From Methanomassiliicoccus sp. (GTDB lineage: Archaea > Thermoplasmatota > Thermoplasmata > Methanomassiliicoccales > Methanomassiliicoccaceae), in NCBI GenBank assembly GCA_012719175.1, contig JAAYAX010000014.1:124001-188000 (forward strand): 64,000 nt of DNA, read 5' to 3'. Position 1 is the first letter of the stretch. Each line of letters starts with the position of its first letter. Both the position numbers and the translations under genes were made by a program. Under the pieces are notes generated by a model. That model was not told where the DNA came from. It did no database searches and saw only the letters and a list, made by a program, of their open reading frames with translations. Positions 41,178 to 49,636 of the stretch are shown piece by piece.

Positions 41178-42602
41178 ATGAACGTCAAGGAGCGCGTGGC
41201 ATTATTTTCCGTTATCGCTGCAGTGCTCCTAACGACGACCAAGCTCACAGTGGGCGTTTATACTAATAGCCTGGGCATATTATCTGAGGCCCTCCATTCT
41301 GGCATCGATCTTATCGCCGCGGGGATGACCTTGTTCGCGGTGAAGGCCGCAGCGCGTCCTCCGGACGAGGACTACATGTACGGCCATGAGAAGGTGGAGT
41401 CCTTATCGAGCTTGGGGGAGGTGGTCCTCCTGTTCATCACCGCTGCCTGGATCGTCTACGAGGCCATTAACAGGCTGGCGTTCGGTGCTCCCGTCCTACA
41501 CCTGGGCTGGTCGGCTCTGGCCGTCATGCTGCTGTCGGTGGTCGTGGACTTCACGCGGTCCCGAGCCCTCCTGAGAACGGCGAAAAAGTACAAGAGCCAG
41601 GCCCTGGAGGCGGACGGCATACACTTCTCGACCGATCTCATCTCCTCGGTGGTCGTCATCATCGGTATCCTGCTGAGCATGGGCGGTTTGCACGACTTCG
41701 ACTCCTATGCTGCGCTGGGTGTTGCTGCGGTCACCGTCTTCATTGGCTACCGCTTGTTCAAAAAATCCGTGCGCACCTTACTGGACGGGGCGCCCATAGG
41801 CATCTCGGAAATGGTCACCCAGGAGATCATGGCCGTCCACGGCATACACAGGGTGGAGCGGGTCCGGGTCCGGGAATCAGGGCCCCGAACTTTTGTGGAG
41901 GCCACGGTACGCATCGACCAGTTCATCACCCTGGAACAGGGGCACCGCCTTACTGACATGGCCGAGGAGCGGATCCGGACGGTGATACCTGACTCGGACG
42001 TCATCCTGCACGCTGAGCCCATCTGCCTGGAGGATGCCACCTTGGAGGATCGCATAAGGGCAGAAGCATCCACCATGGCCGAGATAAAGAGCGTGCACAA
42101 CATCGCCTTCACCGAAGGTCACTCCGGGCGCGTGGTGGAGCTGCACATAGAGCTCGACGGCGATCTCACGGTCATGGAGGCCGATGAACTGGCCAAGAAG
42201 CTCGAGGACAAGATCAGGGCTCTCGATCCGGGCATACATCTGGTGGCCTCCCACATCGAGCCCGTGGGATGCCCGGCCTGCCAAGGAGAGGTCTCGGATA
42301 TTAAGCAGGAGATCGTGGAGAAGACCCTTAGCAAGCTTGCTTCCCAATTCCCAGAAGTGGTGGCCTGCAGGGACCTGCATGTGCATGCCACCAAGAACGG
42401 CCTTAGGGTGTTCCTGTGCTGCCAGTTCGATCCCCAGATGAGCGTGGCCAGGGCACACGAGCTAGCCCACGTCCTTGAAGGCCACATCAGATCCCAGCAC
42501 GAGGAGATCGAGAACGTGAACATCCGCCTGGAGCCCAGTAGCTCCATTTGCTCAAAGGGGGAGAAGGGGCCCAGTGAAGATCATAAGGGAACGTTGTCGT
42601 AA
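41178..42602 (+). CDS. Cation diffusion facilitator (CDF) transporter with extra cytosolic domains
   Basis: This 474-residue metal exporter has a standard six-helix CDF core (about 1-205). The first metal site is in SEALHSGIDLIAA near 35-47 and a second in DGIHFSTDLISSVV near 148-161. The usual cytosolic ferredoxin-like domain covers about 207-285 (SEMVTQEIMAVHGIHRVERV). Unusually, two further similar domains follow, near 288-370 (ASTMAEIKSVHNIAFTEGHS) and 380-460 (ASQFPEVVACRDLHVHATKN), joined by a CPAC motif. Typical CDF proteins stop near 300 residues. I chose the ATG behind GGAG over a GTG four codons upstream. Zinc, iron or manganese are possible substrates. Confidence 0.9.
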   Translation: MNVKERVALFSVIAAVLLTTTKLTVGVYTNSLGILSEALHSGIDLIAAGMTLFAVKAAARPPDEDYMYGHEKVESLSSLGEVVLLFITAAWIVYEAINRLAFGAPVLHLGWSALAVMLLSVVVDFTRSRALLRTAKKYKSQALEADGIHFSTDLISSVVVIIGILLSMGGLHDFDSYAALGVAAVTVFIGYRLFKKSVRTLLDGAPIGISEMVTQEIMAVHGIHRVERVRVRESGPRTFVEATVRIDQFITLEQGHRLTDMAEERIRTVIPDSDVILHAEPICLEDATLEDRIRAEASTMAEIKSVHNIAFTEGHSGRVVELHIELDGDLTVMEADELAKKLEDKIRALDPGIHLVASHIEPVGCPACQGEVSDIKQEIVEKTLSKLASQFPEVVACRDLHVHATKNGLRVFLCCQFDPQMSVARAHELAHVLEGHIRSQHEEIENVNIRLEPSSSICSKGEKGPSEDHKGTLS

Positions 42603-43698
42603 AGGCGGCGTGACATTTCCACGGCCACCTCCTTGATGCTACTGCCTTGTTTCACCATACGGCACATAAGCTCCGCCACGCTTCCACCCTCCATTCGCCC
42701 CTCGATCAGAGGCAAGTGGTGCAGCTCCTCGGCGGTGGCACTAGCCTCGGACTTGGCGAGGAGATGCCGAAGCTCCGCCCGGCAGGACTCAGTACCGCGA
42801 TGGATCGCCTCTTCGGTCATCTCATATAGCACGTAATGGTCCTTCTCCAAACTTAGGTCAGCACGCAGATGGGTGAGGACGAAGGCCGTCAGCGCCATGT
42901 CCGAGCGCAGGCACTCCTGCTCGTCCACCACCTTGAGCTCCAGGCATTCACGGTGACGATGTATGATGACCCCTCGAGAGTCTACCCCCTCGTGGCATAG
43001 TTCCTCTCCCACCACCGCCCGTAGGTCCTTGTATACTGACTCAAGGATGTCCTCGTGGTCCTTCCAGTTTTCCAGGCGCTCAGGGACTAGGCCGTTACAT
43101 ACCTAAGGAACCCAGGATTGGTTCTCCCTGTAGAACAGCTGGCGGTTGTCCATGGTGCCAGTGAAACGGCCCTCCACGGACAGAGAGGATGCGGTGACCG
43201 CGACCAGGAACGGGATGAGTGCGCGGAGACTGTCGAACATACGGACCATCCTCTCCTTGCTCCTGTAATGGACATTGACCTGCAAGGCCTGAATGTTCAA
43301 CCAGCCGTGCTGCCTCAGGCCGAAGACGCTGTCGTATGCATCGTATATCACCTTGTCCTCAGGACCCCACACCGCCGTCTGGTCTAATGTCAACGGGGAG
43401 CGCGTGCCCAGACCCAGAAGGCAGTTGCTGTGCCCCATGGCATTATTAAAACGCATCATTCCATCGTAGAGCGCATTCTCCAAGCTGCTATACTTGTTTG
43501 AGGGGCGGAGGGAACGAATTCAATGACATGCCTCTGCAGCTCCTTGCTGATGTTCATAGCCTCGAAGCTGAACTCTTTGACGACCTCGCCGTGCATACCC
43601 TGGATGATGTTGTCGACAATGGGAAGGGGGCGCAGATCGGTGGTGTTCACCGAGTACTCATGTTCCGTTCCGACGGTCGTTGGATAACACCTCGTCAA
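42581..43698 (-). pseudogene. Glutamate-cysteine-ligase-like gene (GCS2/YbdK type) with a frameshift and an in-frame amber codon
   Basis: Three pieces of one protein lie in order. The first (43698 to about 43506) begins near VGTEHEYS and reads to FVPSAP. A one-base change in a C-run (complement of 43502-43506) then moves the frame, and SNKYSSLENALYDGMMRFNN continues it. An in-frame TAG at 43103-43105 follows NQSWVP, and the same frame runs on through NGLVPERLENWKDHEDI to a TGA at 42581. The joined length, about 372 residues, suits a full YbdK-type carboxylate-amine ligase. With two lesions it is best read as a pseudogene. A sequence error plus pyrrolysine readthrough is the alternative. Confidence 0.75.
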
Positions 43699-44173
43699 GA
43701 GGGTATTCCGCGACCTTTACGGTCTCCGGCCCTTCCACCCTGCACACGCTCTCCAGCTCCTCTGGGGGCAGGGATCTGATAAGCTGCAGGATGTTCTGAA
43801 CGGCCAGTTCGAGCTGCTCGTCGTAGACCGCACGGTTGCTCTTGAGGAACGCTACCAGATCGCAGATGCGCTCCTTCTTGAGATATATCTCCAGTTTCCC
43901 GTTGCATATGTCGAAGGTGAAGGGGCCGGCCACACATGTCTCCGGTTTTACCTGCTGGATACGGCAGCGTCCATCCTTGTAACCGATACAGAAGCCTGTG
44001 GACTTGCAGTCCAGCATGCGATGCTCACGGAACAGGATGTCATCGAACGTCATACCGTTCTCCAAAAGGATGGAGATCCGTTCCTCGGTCAAGGGCGGTT
44101 TTGCGTAATAGCAGCATCTTCCACCGCACTTGTCACAGATCTTGGTCAGCAGGTCCATGGTCATCTGGTTCAT
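43658..44173 (-). CDS. YkgJ-family cysteine-cluster protein
   Basis: This 171-residue protein has the YkgJ arrangement of cysteines (CDKCGGRCCYYAKPPLTEE near 13-31, DCKSTGFCIGYKDGRCRI near 54-71, then TCVAGPFTFDI). It is thought to hold zinc or an iron-sulfur cluster. The C-terminal third is helical. Its end overlaps the beginning of the glutamate-cysteine-ligase-like remnant by about 40 bases, implying that the two were once an operon. A TATA box (CCTTTAAAGG, 44183-44192) lies close enough that one of the internal ATGs (44164 or 44158) may be the true start. Confidence 0.85.
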   Translation of the reverse strand: MNQMTMDLLTKICDKCGGRCCYYAKPPLTEERISILLENGMTFDDILFREHRMLDCKSTGFCIGYKDGRCRIQQVKPETCVAGPFTFDICNGKLEIYLKKERICDLVAFLKSNRAVYDEQLELAVQNILQLIRSLPPEELESVCRVEGPETVKVAEYPLDEVLSNDRRNGT

Positions 44174-44182
44174 ATCAGAACA

Positions 44183-44192
44183 CCTTTAAAGG
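44183..44192 (-). promoter_or_regulatory. TATA box of the YkgJ gene
   Basis: CCTTTAAAGG, self-complementary, predicts transcription near 44161-44165, at or just inside the annotated start. Confidence 0.45.
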
Positions 44193-44391
44193 AGGTCCCT
44201 GGGGGGACCGCGGAACCCATCGCAACGATCGGATTTTGATGTATAGCGGACGTATGCATCGAGGGTGATCGGCCGCTAATCTTAAAATGGGTATTTAGAC
44301 GTTTGGAGATCCACCTCGATCATGGATAGATGGTGGGTCAGAGCAAGGTGCTGGAAGGGGCGCCTCCAGAACATTTTGCTCCCATGGCGCC

Positions 44392-45153
44392 TTATAGCGA
44401 TCCACTGGGAAGAACGGTCCGCTCCGGAGGTCTGTTCCCTGGCCCTCTCATGATATCCCTGAGAAGGTCCCGCCACGCATCCAGTTCCTCGTCCATGCGG
44501 CCGGTTATCTTGACCATCTCCGCCACGTACTCGGTGTGGAACTTCTCCCTGAACTTATCCACCTCCGTATTCTCCTCTGCCGGAGGGTTCCAGCTCTCGA
44601 AGAGCAGTGAGGTCATGGCTACATCCGCCAGATAGTCCCCGCGCACCGCTCCTCCCCACCTGAATATTATGGGGCCGTCGATGGACACCAGGATGTTGTA
44701 CGGCATGTACGCCATATGACAGGTCCAATCTCCACCTGGCATCCGCGCCAGCCTTTTCCGCAAGTTCTCCTTCCCGCCATCGTCCAGATCCTCCCGGTCG
44801 GATATCAGCTCGTTTAGTTGGTCCTTGATAGAGGGGAGCTCATGGATCTTGTGCATATAGATCTCGTGCTGCGTGTAGGCGAAGAAGAGCGCAAGTCTGT
44901 GGTGCCAGGTGGGGTTGTCGATTATCCACTTAGTGTACGTCGGACCCAACACCGTATCGAGCACCAGCCCCAGCCTTCCGTCGATCTCCTCAATATCGTG
45001 AACGAAGGGCGTTTCCATTCCATATTGCCTCATCAGCAGGATGGTGTCCCTCTCATTCTCTACCACAGAACGAGGGGTCCCCACCGGGAAGAGCATGGCC
45101 ACCTTGTTACCGCCCACATCTCTTAGCTCGTAATCTCGTCCTTCCCAGAACAT
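44392..45153 (-). CDS. Aminoglycoside-phosphotransferase-fold protein, apparently catalytically dead
   Basis: This 253-residue protein aligns with APH-fold kinases: MHKIHELPSIKDQLNELI near 100-117 (usual IHSLP-type helix), ARMPGGDWTCHMAYMPYNIL near 136-155, and RWGGAVRGDYLADVAMTSLL near 165-184. Active members have HGD at the catalytic site and IDW at the metal site. Here these read HMA (146-148) and FRW (164-166), so both aspartates are lost while N153 and the GD-LAD helix remain. It is therefore predicted to bind or scaffold rather than phosphorylate. It lies upstream of the YkgJ gene on the same strand. Confidence 0.8.
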   Translation of the reverse strand: MFWEGRDYELRDVGGNKVAMLFPVGTPRSVVENERDTILLMRQYGMETPFVHDIEEIDGRLGLVLDTVLGPTYTKWIIDNPTWHHRLALFFAYTQHEIYMHKIHELPSIKDQLNELISDREDLDDGGKENLRKRLARMPGGDWTCHMAYMPYNILVSIDGPIIFRWGGAVRGDYLADVAMTSLLFESWNPPAEENTEVDKFREKFHTEYVAEMVKITGRMDEELDAWRDLLRDIMRGPGNRPPERTVLPSGSL

Positions 45154-45334
45154 GATAGCACCTGAGTGACAGGGCCCGACTCGAGACCCTATTCAAGTGG
45201 TATGCACCGTAGCGCCCTTATGATTCCTCCGCATGAAAGTACACCGGGACCCATCATTCTGCTTACCTAGGTGTTATCCCCCATTTATCACGGAAACTTC
45301 TCAGCTGGAGCGTGATCATGATGAAGCGGTCCAG

Positions 45335-45355
45335 GGATTTTTAAGACAAAAATCC
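45335..45355 (-). terminator. AT-rich hairpin downstream of the regulator gene
   Basis: GGATTTTT, 5-base loop, AAAAATCC form a perfect 8-bp stem 31 bases past the stop at 45386, probably marking the 3' end of the beta-propeller/regulator transcript. Confidence 0.45.
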
Positions 45356-45385
45356 AGAGAACCGTGGGCATTATCTCGCCCTGGT

Positions 45386-45970
45386 TCACACATCCTCTTG
45401 CCGCCCTACTCCTCTAACCATGTCCTCGTCGTTCCCTTCACCTCCGCGCTGGAAGGGACGCCTCCAGACGGAAACCGCGCCTCCTACCAAGGCCGTCGCC
45501 GCGAGGGCCAGAAGGGCAATGGCTGCCATGGTGACCGCATCCAGAGATACCATCGGCGGGGCCCTCATGCCCTCCCCGCTTGAGGGGTCGTATGAGGAGT
45601 CCTGATAGGCCTCGCTCCATTGGGTGGAAGGACCTGAGAAGGCCGCAAGATAAATAACGACGATCATCGCCAACAAGCACACCAAGCTCGAAGATATCAG
45701 GATCACTATCTTCGTGCGGTCATTAGGATTGAGTATATCGCGGGACTTCCAGGTCAAGGCATAGTATATGAAGCCGTGGTCCTCGGTCCGTGAGACGAAG
45801 CCACCCTCCTCGAGCTTCTTGAGGTGGCGATGGACCGCGGCCTTGTCTATGCCCAGCAGATCAGCTAGTTGGGAAACGGTCCTGCGGTTGGTCTCCAGCG
45901 CTTTCAATATCTCCAGCCGAGTATCGGAGGCTAGGGCGAACAGGGAGCGCCGGTCTAGCTCCACCTTCAT
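45386..45970 (-). CDS. Membrane-anchored winged-helix transcription regulator
   Basis: This 194-residue protein begins with an ArsR-like winged helix at about 5-80: RSLFALASDTRLEILKALET, recognition helix region LADLLGIDKAAVHRHLKKLE and wing GGFVSRTEDHGFIYYALT. One membrane helix follows near 92-113 (IVILISSSLVCLLAMIVVIY). An extracytoplasmic loop of about 45 residues comes next, then a second helix near 145-167 (AVTMAAIALLALAATALVGG) and a basic tail. I chose the ATG at 45970 at the domain boundary. The gene follows a secreted beta-propeller gene by 49 bases and is probably co-transcribed. A one-component membrane sensor is the likely role. Confidence 0.85.
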   Translation of the reverse strand: MKVELDRRSLFALASDTRLEILKALETNRRTVSQLADLLGIDKAAVHRHLKKLEEGGFVSRTEDHGFIYYALTWKSRDILNPNDRTKIVILISSSLVCLLAMIVVIYLAAFSGPSTQWSEAYQDSSYDPSSGEGMRAPPMVSLDAVTMAAIALLALAATALVGGAVSVWRRPFQRGGEGNDEDMVRGVGRQEDV

Positions 45971-46019
45971 CGCATTACCCTGGAGGGAATGGACTTCCGG
46001 GGCCTTGAACCCTGGTGCC

Positions 46020-47798
46020 TCATGCCATCCTCGTGGCGTACCCGACATAGTAATCCTGCCCCTCGCTATAAGATAGAGAACTTAGAGAGGTAAGGGACGG
46101 GAGAGAGTTGGCCTTGACCGTGGTATCGGAGATCGTGTAAAGGACATCGTTTATGTACAGGGAGCGGGTGACCGTAGCATCTTTGTGGGTTATCGCCCCC
46201 ACTTGATCTATCCCGCTCTCGCCGATCTCCAGGACCAATCCTACAGACCAAGGCCGCTGGTAGGTCCAGTACTCTACCCCTCCGGTGCTGGTGTAGAAGG
46301 TCACGGGGATGACCAGGAACTTTCTGACGGGATCGTAGAGCACCGCCCGGTGGTCGTATTGCGCAGCTGAGTAGGAGCAGCCCTCGACCAGATAGGTATC
46401 CACCTCCACCAAGTGCCCGGGGTCGCTTACGTTGTACAGGGAGACTTTCGCCGAACCGTTCTCGAAGCCTATGCCTAATAGGCCGAATTCCACCATCTGC
46501 AGGTAGGTCGAAGCCCCCGGTACCTTCAGCTCACCAAGCACCATAGGGTCGTCATCTGCCAGGTCGATAACGAATAGCGGGTCGACCTGCTTGAATGTCA
46601 CCAGATAAAGTCGGTCGCCTAGGTAGCGGGAGGAATAGATGCTCTCTCCCGGAGCGATACCTTCGAGGGAGCCTATCTCCTTGAGGTCCATATCCAGGAT
46701 GTGGACCTGATTGTCGGTCTCCCCGTCAGAGGTGGTGGTGGCCATGCGCAGCCTCCCGTCCCTCTCGTCCAGGGCGAACTGGTTGAGAGGCCCTCCCTCA
46801 ACGGACCCCTGGGCGGCGAGGGTCATCCGGGTCCCGTCGACCGCGATCCGATAGACCGTGGTGGTGAGCGAGCCCTGTGCAGCAGTGAACAGGCTGGAGG
46901 AAGAACCCTCCCACCTTGGCATGGTGAGGTACAGGGAGGTGAGGGACATGTAGCACATCGAGGAGGGACTTGCCAGGGCCGTGAGGTTAGCCCTGCTCCC
47001 GTCGCCAACGTCTAAGGCCAGAACATTCACAAAAGAGGACACAGATGGGCAAGCAGGATCATAACAGACGGAGGTCGATGCCACGACCTCAGCGCCGCTA
47101 TCGTTCAGGACCTGCGGTACGGCAATGCTATCTCCAGACCACACGCTCTGCTCAGTAAGAAGATATACGACGCTGCCCACCATCCTGGAGGATATCTGGA
47201 GACCGGTGATGCCACCTGATAACACCTTGGTGGGGTTGGAGGGATCGCTCACATCGTAGATCTGGATACATGTTCGAGAGGAATAGTAGGTGTAAAACTG
47301 ATGTGATGAGAGGATATCCACTCCCGGAGATGAGCTGCCTGAAGGGGCGGTCGAGTACTCATATACGGAATATATGACCACCAGGCGATCCTCGTAGAGG
47401 TAGAGGCCCTGAACGCTAACATTGGCGCCGCTTCCGATCTCGACCTTGGAGATGTTCGATAAGGAAGGCTGGGTGGCCATCAGATGCACCTTGTTCTGTT
47501 CTGCCACGAACAGTGTCCTCCCGTCGGTCTTGACCAGGTCGCTCTCATCGACACCATCGACCTGCACGTTCGTCCGTGAATAGGAGCTAGATGCTGCCGT
47601 GTCCACCCCAATCATGGCTTCTTGCCGCCCCGAACCCTGCTCTTCGACGTGAGTGGTGATGAAATACCGCATCTCTGCGTCCGTTGTGAAGTGGGCAAGC
47701 TCGCTGGGTCGGACCGGCTGGCTCGAATAGGAGACCGCGAGACCGGACAACAGGAAGGCCGTCACTAAGGCTATTGACAGCACAGGCAGGGGTTTCAT
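46020..47798 (-). CDS. Secreted beta-propeller protein (COG4880-like)
   Basis: This 592-residue protein has a signal peptide (LPVLSIALVTAFLLSGLAVS near 4-23). A long C-terminal part made of beta-propeller blades follows (for example VDESDLVKTDGRTLFVAEQN near 83-102, HILDMDLKEIGSL, and PLFVIDLADDDPMVLGEL). It matches the archaeal secreted proteins with a C-terminal beta-propeller of unknown role. There is no C-terminal membrane anchor, so it may be free or lipid-linked. It begins at a leaderless ATG 27 bases from a TATA box, just behind a 22-bp palindrome. Confidence 0.88.
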   Translation of the reverse strand: MKPLPVLSIALVTAFLLSGLAVSYSSQPVRPSELAHFTTDAEMRYFITTHVEEQGSGRQEAMIGVDTAASSSYSRTNVQVDGVDESDLVKTDGRTLFVAEQNKVHLMATQPSLSNISKVEIGSGANVSVQGLYLYEDRLVVIYSVYEYSTAPSGSSSPGVDILSSHQFYTYYSSRTCIQIYDVSDPSNPTKVLSGGITGLQISSRMVGSVVYLLTEQSVWSGDSIAVPQVLNDSGAEVVASTSVCYDPACPSVSSFVNVLALDVGDGSRANLTALASPSSMCYMSLTSLYLTMPRWEGSSSSLFTAAQGSLTTTVYRIAVDGTRMTLAAQGSVEGGPLNQFALDERDGRLRMATTTSDGETDNQVHILDMDLKEIGSLEGIAPGESIYSSRYLGDRLYLVTFKQVDPLFVIDLADDDPMVLGELKVPGASTYLQMVEFGLLGIGFENGSAKVSLYNVSDPGHLVEVDTYLVEGCSYSAAQYDHRAVLYDPVRKFLVIPVTFYTSTGGVEYWTYQRPWSVGLVLEIGESGIDQVGAITHKDATVTRSLYINDVLYTISDTTVKANSLPSLTSLSSLSYSEGQDYYVGYATRMA

Positions 47799-47820
47799 CG
47801 CCGTGAAATTCCCCGGCCTC

Positions 47821-47830
47821 CTATTAAACC
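47821..47830 (-). promoter_or_regulatory. TATA box of the beta-propeller/regulator operon
   Basis: GGTTTAATAG is centred 27 bases before the ATG at 47798, so the message is leaderless. Confidence 0.6.
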
Positions 47831-47838
47831 CTCTTTTC

Positions 47839-47860
47839 TCGTTGACTAATTCGTCAACGA
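47839..47860. promoter_or_regulatory. 22-bp palindromic operator in the divergent promoter region
   Basis: TCGTTGAC and GTCAACGA flank TAATTC, a perfect 8-bp inverted repeat. It begins eight bases upstream of the TATA box of the beta-propeller gene, touching its BRE position. It is the natural candidate binding site for the winged-helix regulator in that operon. Confidence 0.6.
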
Positions 47861-47941
47861 AGACCCCTCTCTATTTTGCTCTTGCAATACATGACAGATG
47901 ATAGGCCAGAACTATGTCGCCTTATAATTTGAACAGACAAT

Positions 47942-47951
47942 AATTATAAAA
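47942..47951 (+). promoter_or_regulatory. TATA box of the Ig-like surface protein
   Basis: AATTATAAAA is centred about 31 bases before the GTG at 47978 and supports a leaderless GTG start. Confidence 0.6.
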
Positions 47952-47977
47952 ACCTGAGGTTCAAATAGGATTTCCCC

Positions 47978-49633
47978 GTGCGGCAGAGAATCAAAAAACT
48001 ACTTACGTTGATGGTGTGCCTCAGCATGTCGGTCCCCATCTTGGGGATCCTCCCGACCTCGGTGGGGGCTGCCGAGACCCAGGTCATTCTCTCCGATGAT
48101 TTCGAGGGACGGTTTCCCGGGGAGTGGTCGCGAGGCGACCGCAACGAAGCTTCAGACCAGGACTACTGGGGCACCACTCGATACACCTCCGTGTCCTCAT
48201 CCCAATCCGTGTACTGTGCGGCCATAGGCGAGAACTCCCAGTACGATGGGGCCTCCAATGTCGACATCAAGGGTATAGGCGACCCCTTCTGGGCCTCCCC
48301 CTCCGACTATACTCTGAACTACGATACCAACATGGACTCCTATATGGCACGAGAGTTGGAAGCGGATGAAGGCTTAACATCAATGACACTGAGTTTCAGC
48401 TACTGGGCCATGACCGGAAGCTCCCAGACAAGCCTAGGTGATGATTATCTGTGGGTATCAGCGACGACCTCCATCGACCGCAGCCCAGACCTGACCGCCT
48501 TCAATGAGGTATGGAGGCAGACCGCATCCGATTCTTCAGGATGGAGATCGGTGACCGTCGAGCTGCCCCAAGGCACCACATGGATAAGCATAAATTTCCG
48601 CTCCGGCCCCGTGACCCCCGAGGGAGGTCCATACATCGGAGCGTACGTGGACGACGTCCAGGTGGAGGCCGAGGAGATGTCGGAGGTCTTCTCTCACATA
48701 ACTGATCTCCCGGCATCCACCAACCAGACCTCCTTCTCCTTCTCCGTCGTCGTGGAAGGTGATGTGGACCAGTGGACGAAAGTTGAAATATATTACCGGA
48801 TCAACGGGATCGGCGATTTTAAACAATACACCACCGCCTCCAATCCCATGGGCCGGTGGGAGGTGGGGACCATCACGTTCCATACGATGGGCAACGGTCA
48901 ATACGAGCTGTTCTCCCGAGCGTACAATGGCCTGTGGAGCAGAGAGCCGATAAAGTCCTCTGCCGATGCCACCATAATCGTCGATACCGTCCCCCCGGCC
49001 GCTACCCATGCGATATCAGGCACATTGTCCAGTGGCGGCTGGTACTCCTCCGCGGTAAGAGTGTTCATAAACGCCACCGACGACAGAAGCGGGATCCTGT
49101 CCATCAGCTACCGCTGGGATGGTGGCCAGTGGGCCCAGTACCGTGGGCCAGTGACCATGGAGGAGGATGGTGACCATGTCCTGCAGTACTATGCCACCGA
49201 CTATGCCGGGAACTCGCAAGCGGTGCGCACCGTCTCCAACATCCGGCTCGACCGCCTGGGACCCACGGTGACCTTCGAGGCCACCCAAGGGTGCAACTTC
49301 CCCCATGGAGATATCACCATAGGCTTCGATCTCTCAGACCTGGCCTCGGGCATCAGTAATATTGGATACAGCGTTGACGGGGGTATGGTCATATCCCTGC
49401 CGGGGTCCGTTCGCCAGATCACCTTGACGGGGCTAGGCGTGGGCTCTCACAGCATCGTGCTGACGGCGCGGGACGGGGTCGGCAATCCCTCCCAGACCCT
49501 GCTGCAGTTCACCGTGGGAGATGCGGCGGAGGACGATCCCGTGGTGGGAACGGCGCTGACAGTGGCTATGCTGGCAGTGATCGCCTTCCCCTTGGCGGGG
49601 GCTGCCATAATGCTCTCCCGACGCAAGAGCTAA
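47978..49633 (+). CDS. Surface protein with MAM-like and Ig-like domains
   Basis: This 551-residue protein starts with a signal peptide (IKKLLTLMVCLSMSVPILGI near 5-24). It then has a jelly-roll domain (VILSDDFEGRFPGEWSRGD near 36-54, ending YIGAYVDDVQVEAEE near 227), a pattern seen in immune-inhibitor-A-like and MAM domains. Two or three Ig-like repeats follow (VDTVPPAATHAISG, LDRLGPTVTFEATQ). It ends in a membrane anchor (VGTALTVAMLAVIAFPLAGA) and a basic SRRKS tail. It is divergent from the beta-propeller operon. Probably a cell-surface or S-layer-associated protein. Confidence 0.85.
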   Translation: MRQRIKKLLTLMVCLSMSVPILGILPTSVGAAETQVILSDDFEGRFPGEWSRGDRNEASDQDYWGTTRYTSVSSSQSVYCAAIGENSQYDGASNVDIKGIGDPFWASPSDYTLNYDTNMDSYMARELEADEGLTSMTLSFSYWAMTGSSQTSLGDDYLWVSATTSIDRSPDLTAFNEVWRQTASDSSGWRSVTVELPQGTTWISINFRSGPVTPEGGPYIGAYVDDVQVEAEEMSEVFSHITDLPASTNQTSFSFSVVVEGDVDQWTKVEIYYRINGIGDFKQYTTASNPMGRWEVGTITFHTMGNGQYELFSRAYNGLWSREPIKSSADATIIVDTVPPAATHAISGTLSSGGWYSSAVRVFINATDDRSGILSISYRWDGGQWAQYRGPVTMEEDGDHVLQYYATDYAGNSQAVRTVSNIRLDRLGPTVTFEATQGCNFPHGDITIGFDLSDLASGISNIGYSVDGGMVISLPGSVRQITLTGLGVGSHSIVLTARDGVGNPSQTLLQFTVGDAAEDDPVVGTALTVAMLAVIAFPLAGAAIMLSRRKS

Positions 49634-49636
49634 GGT

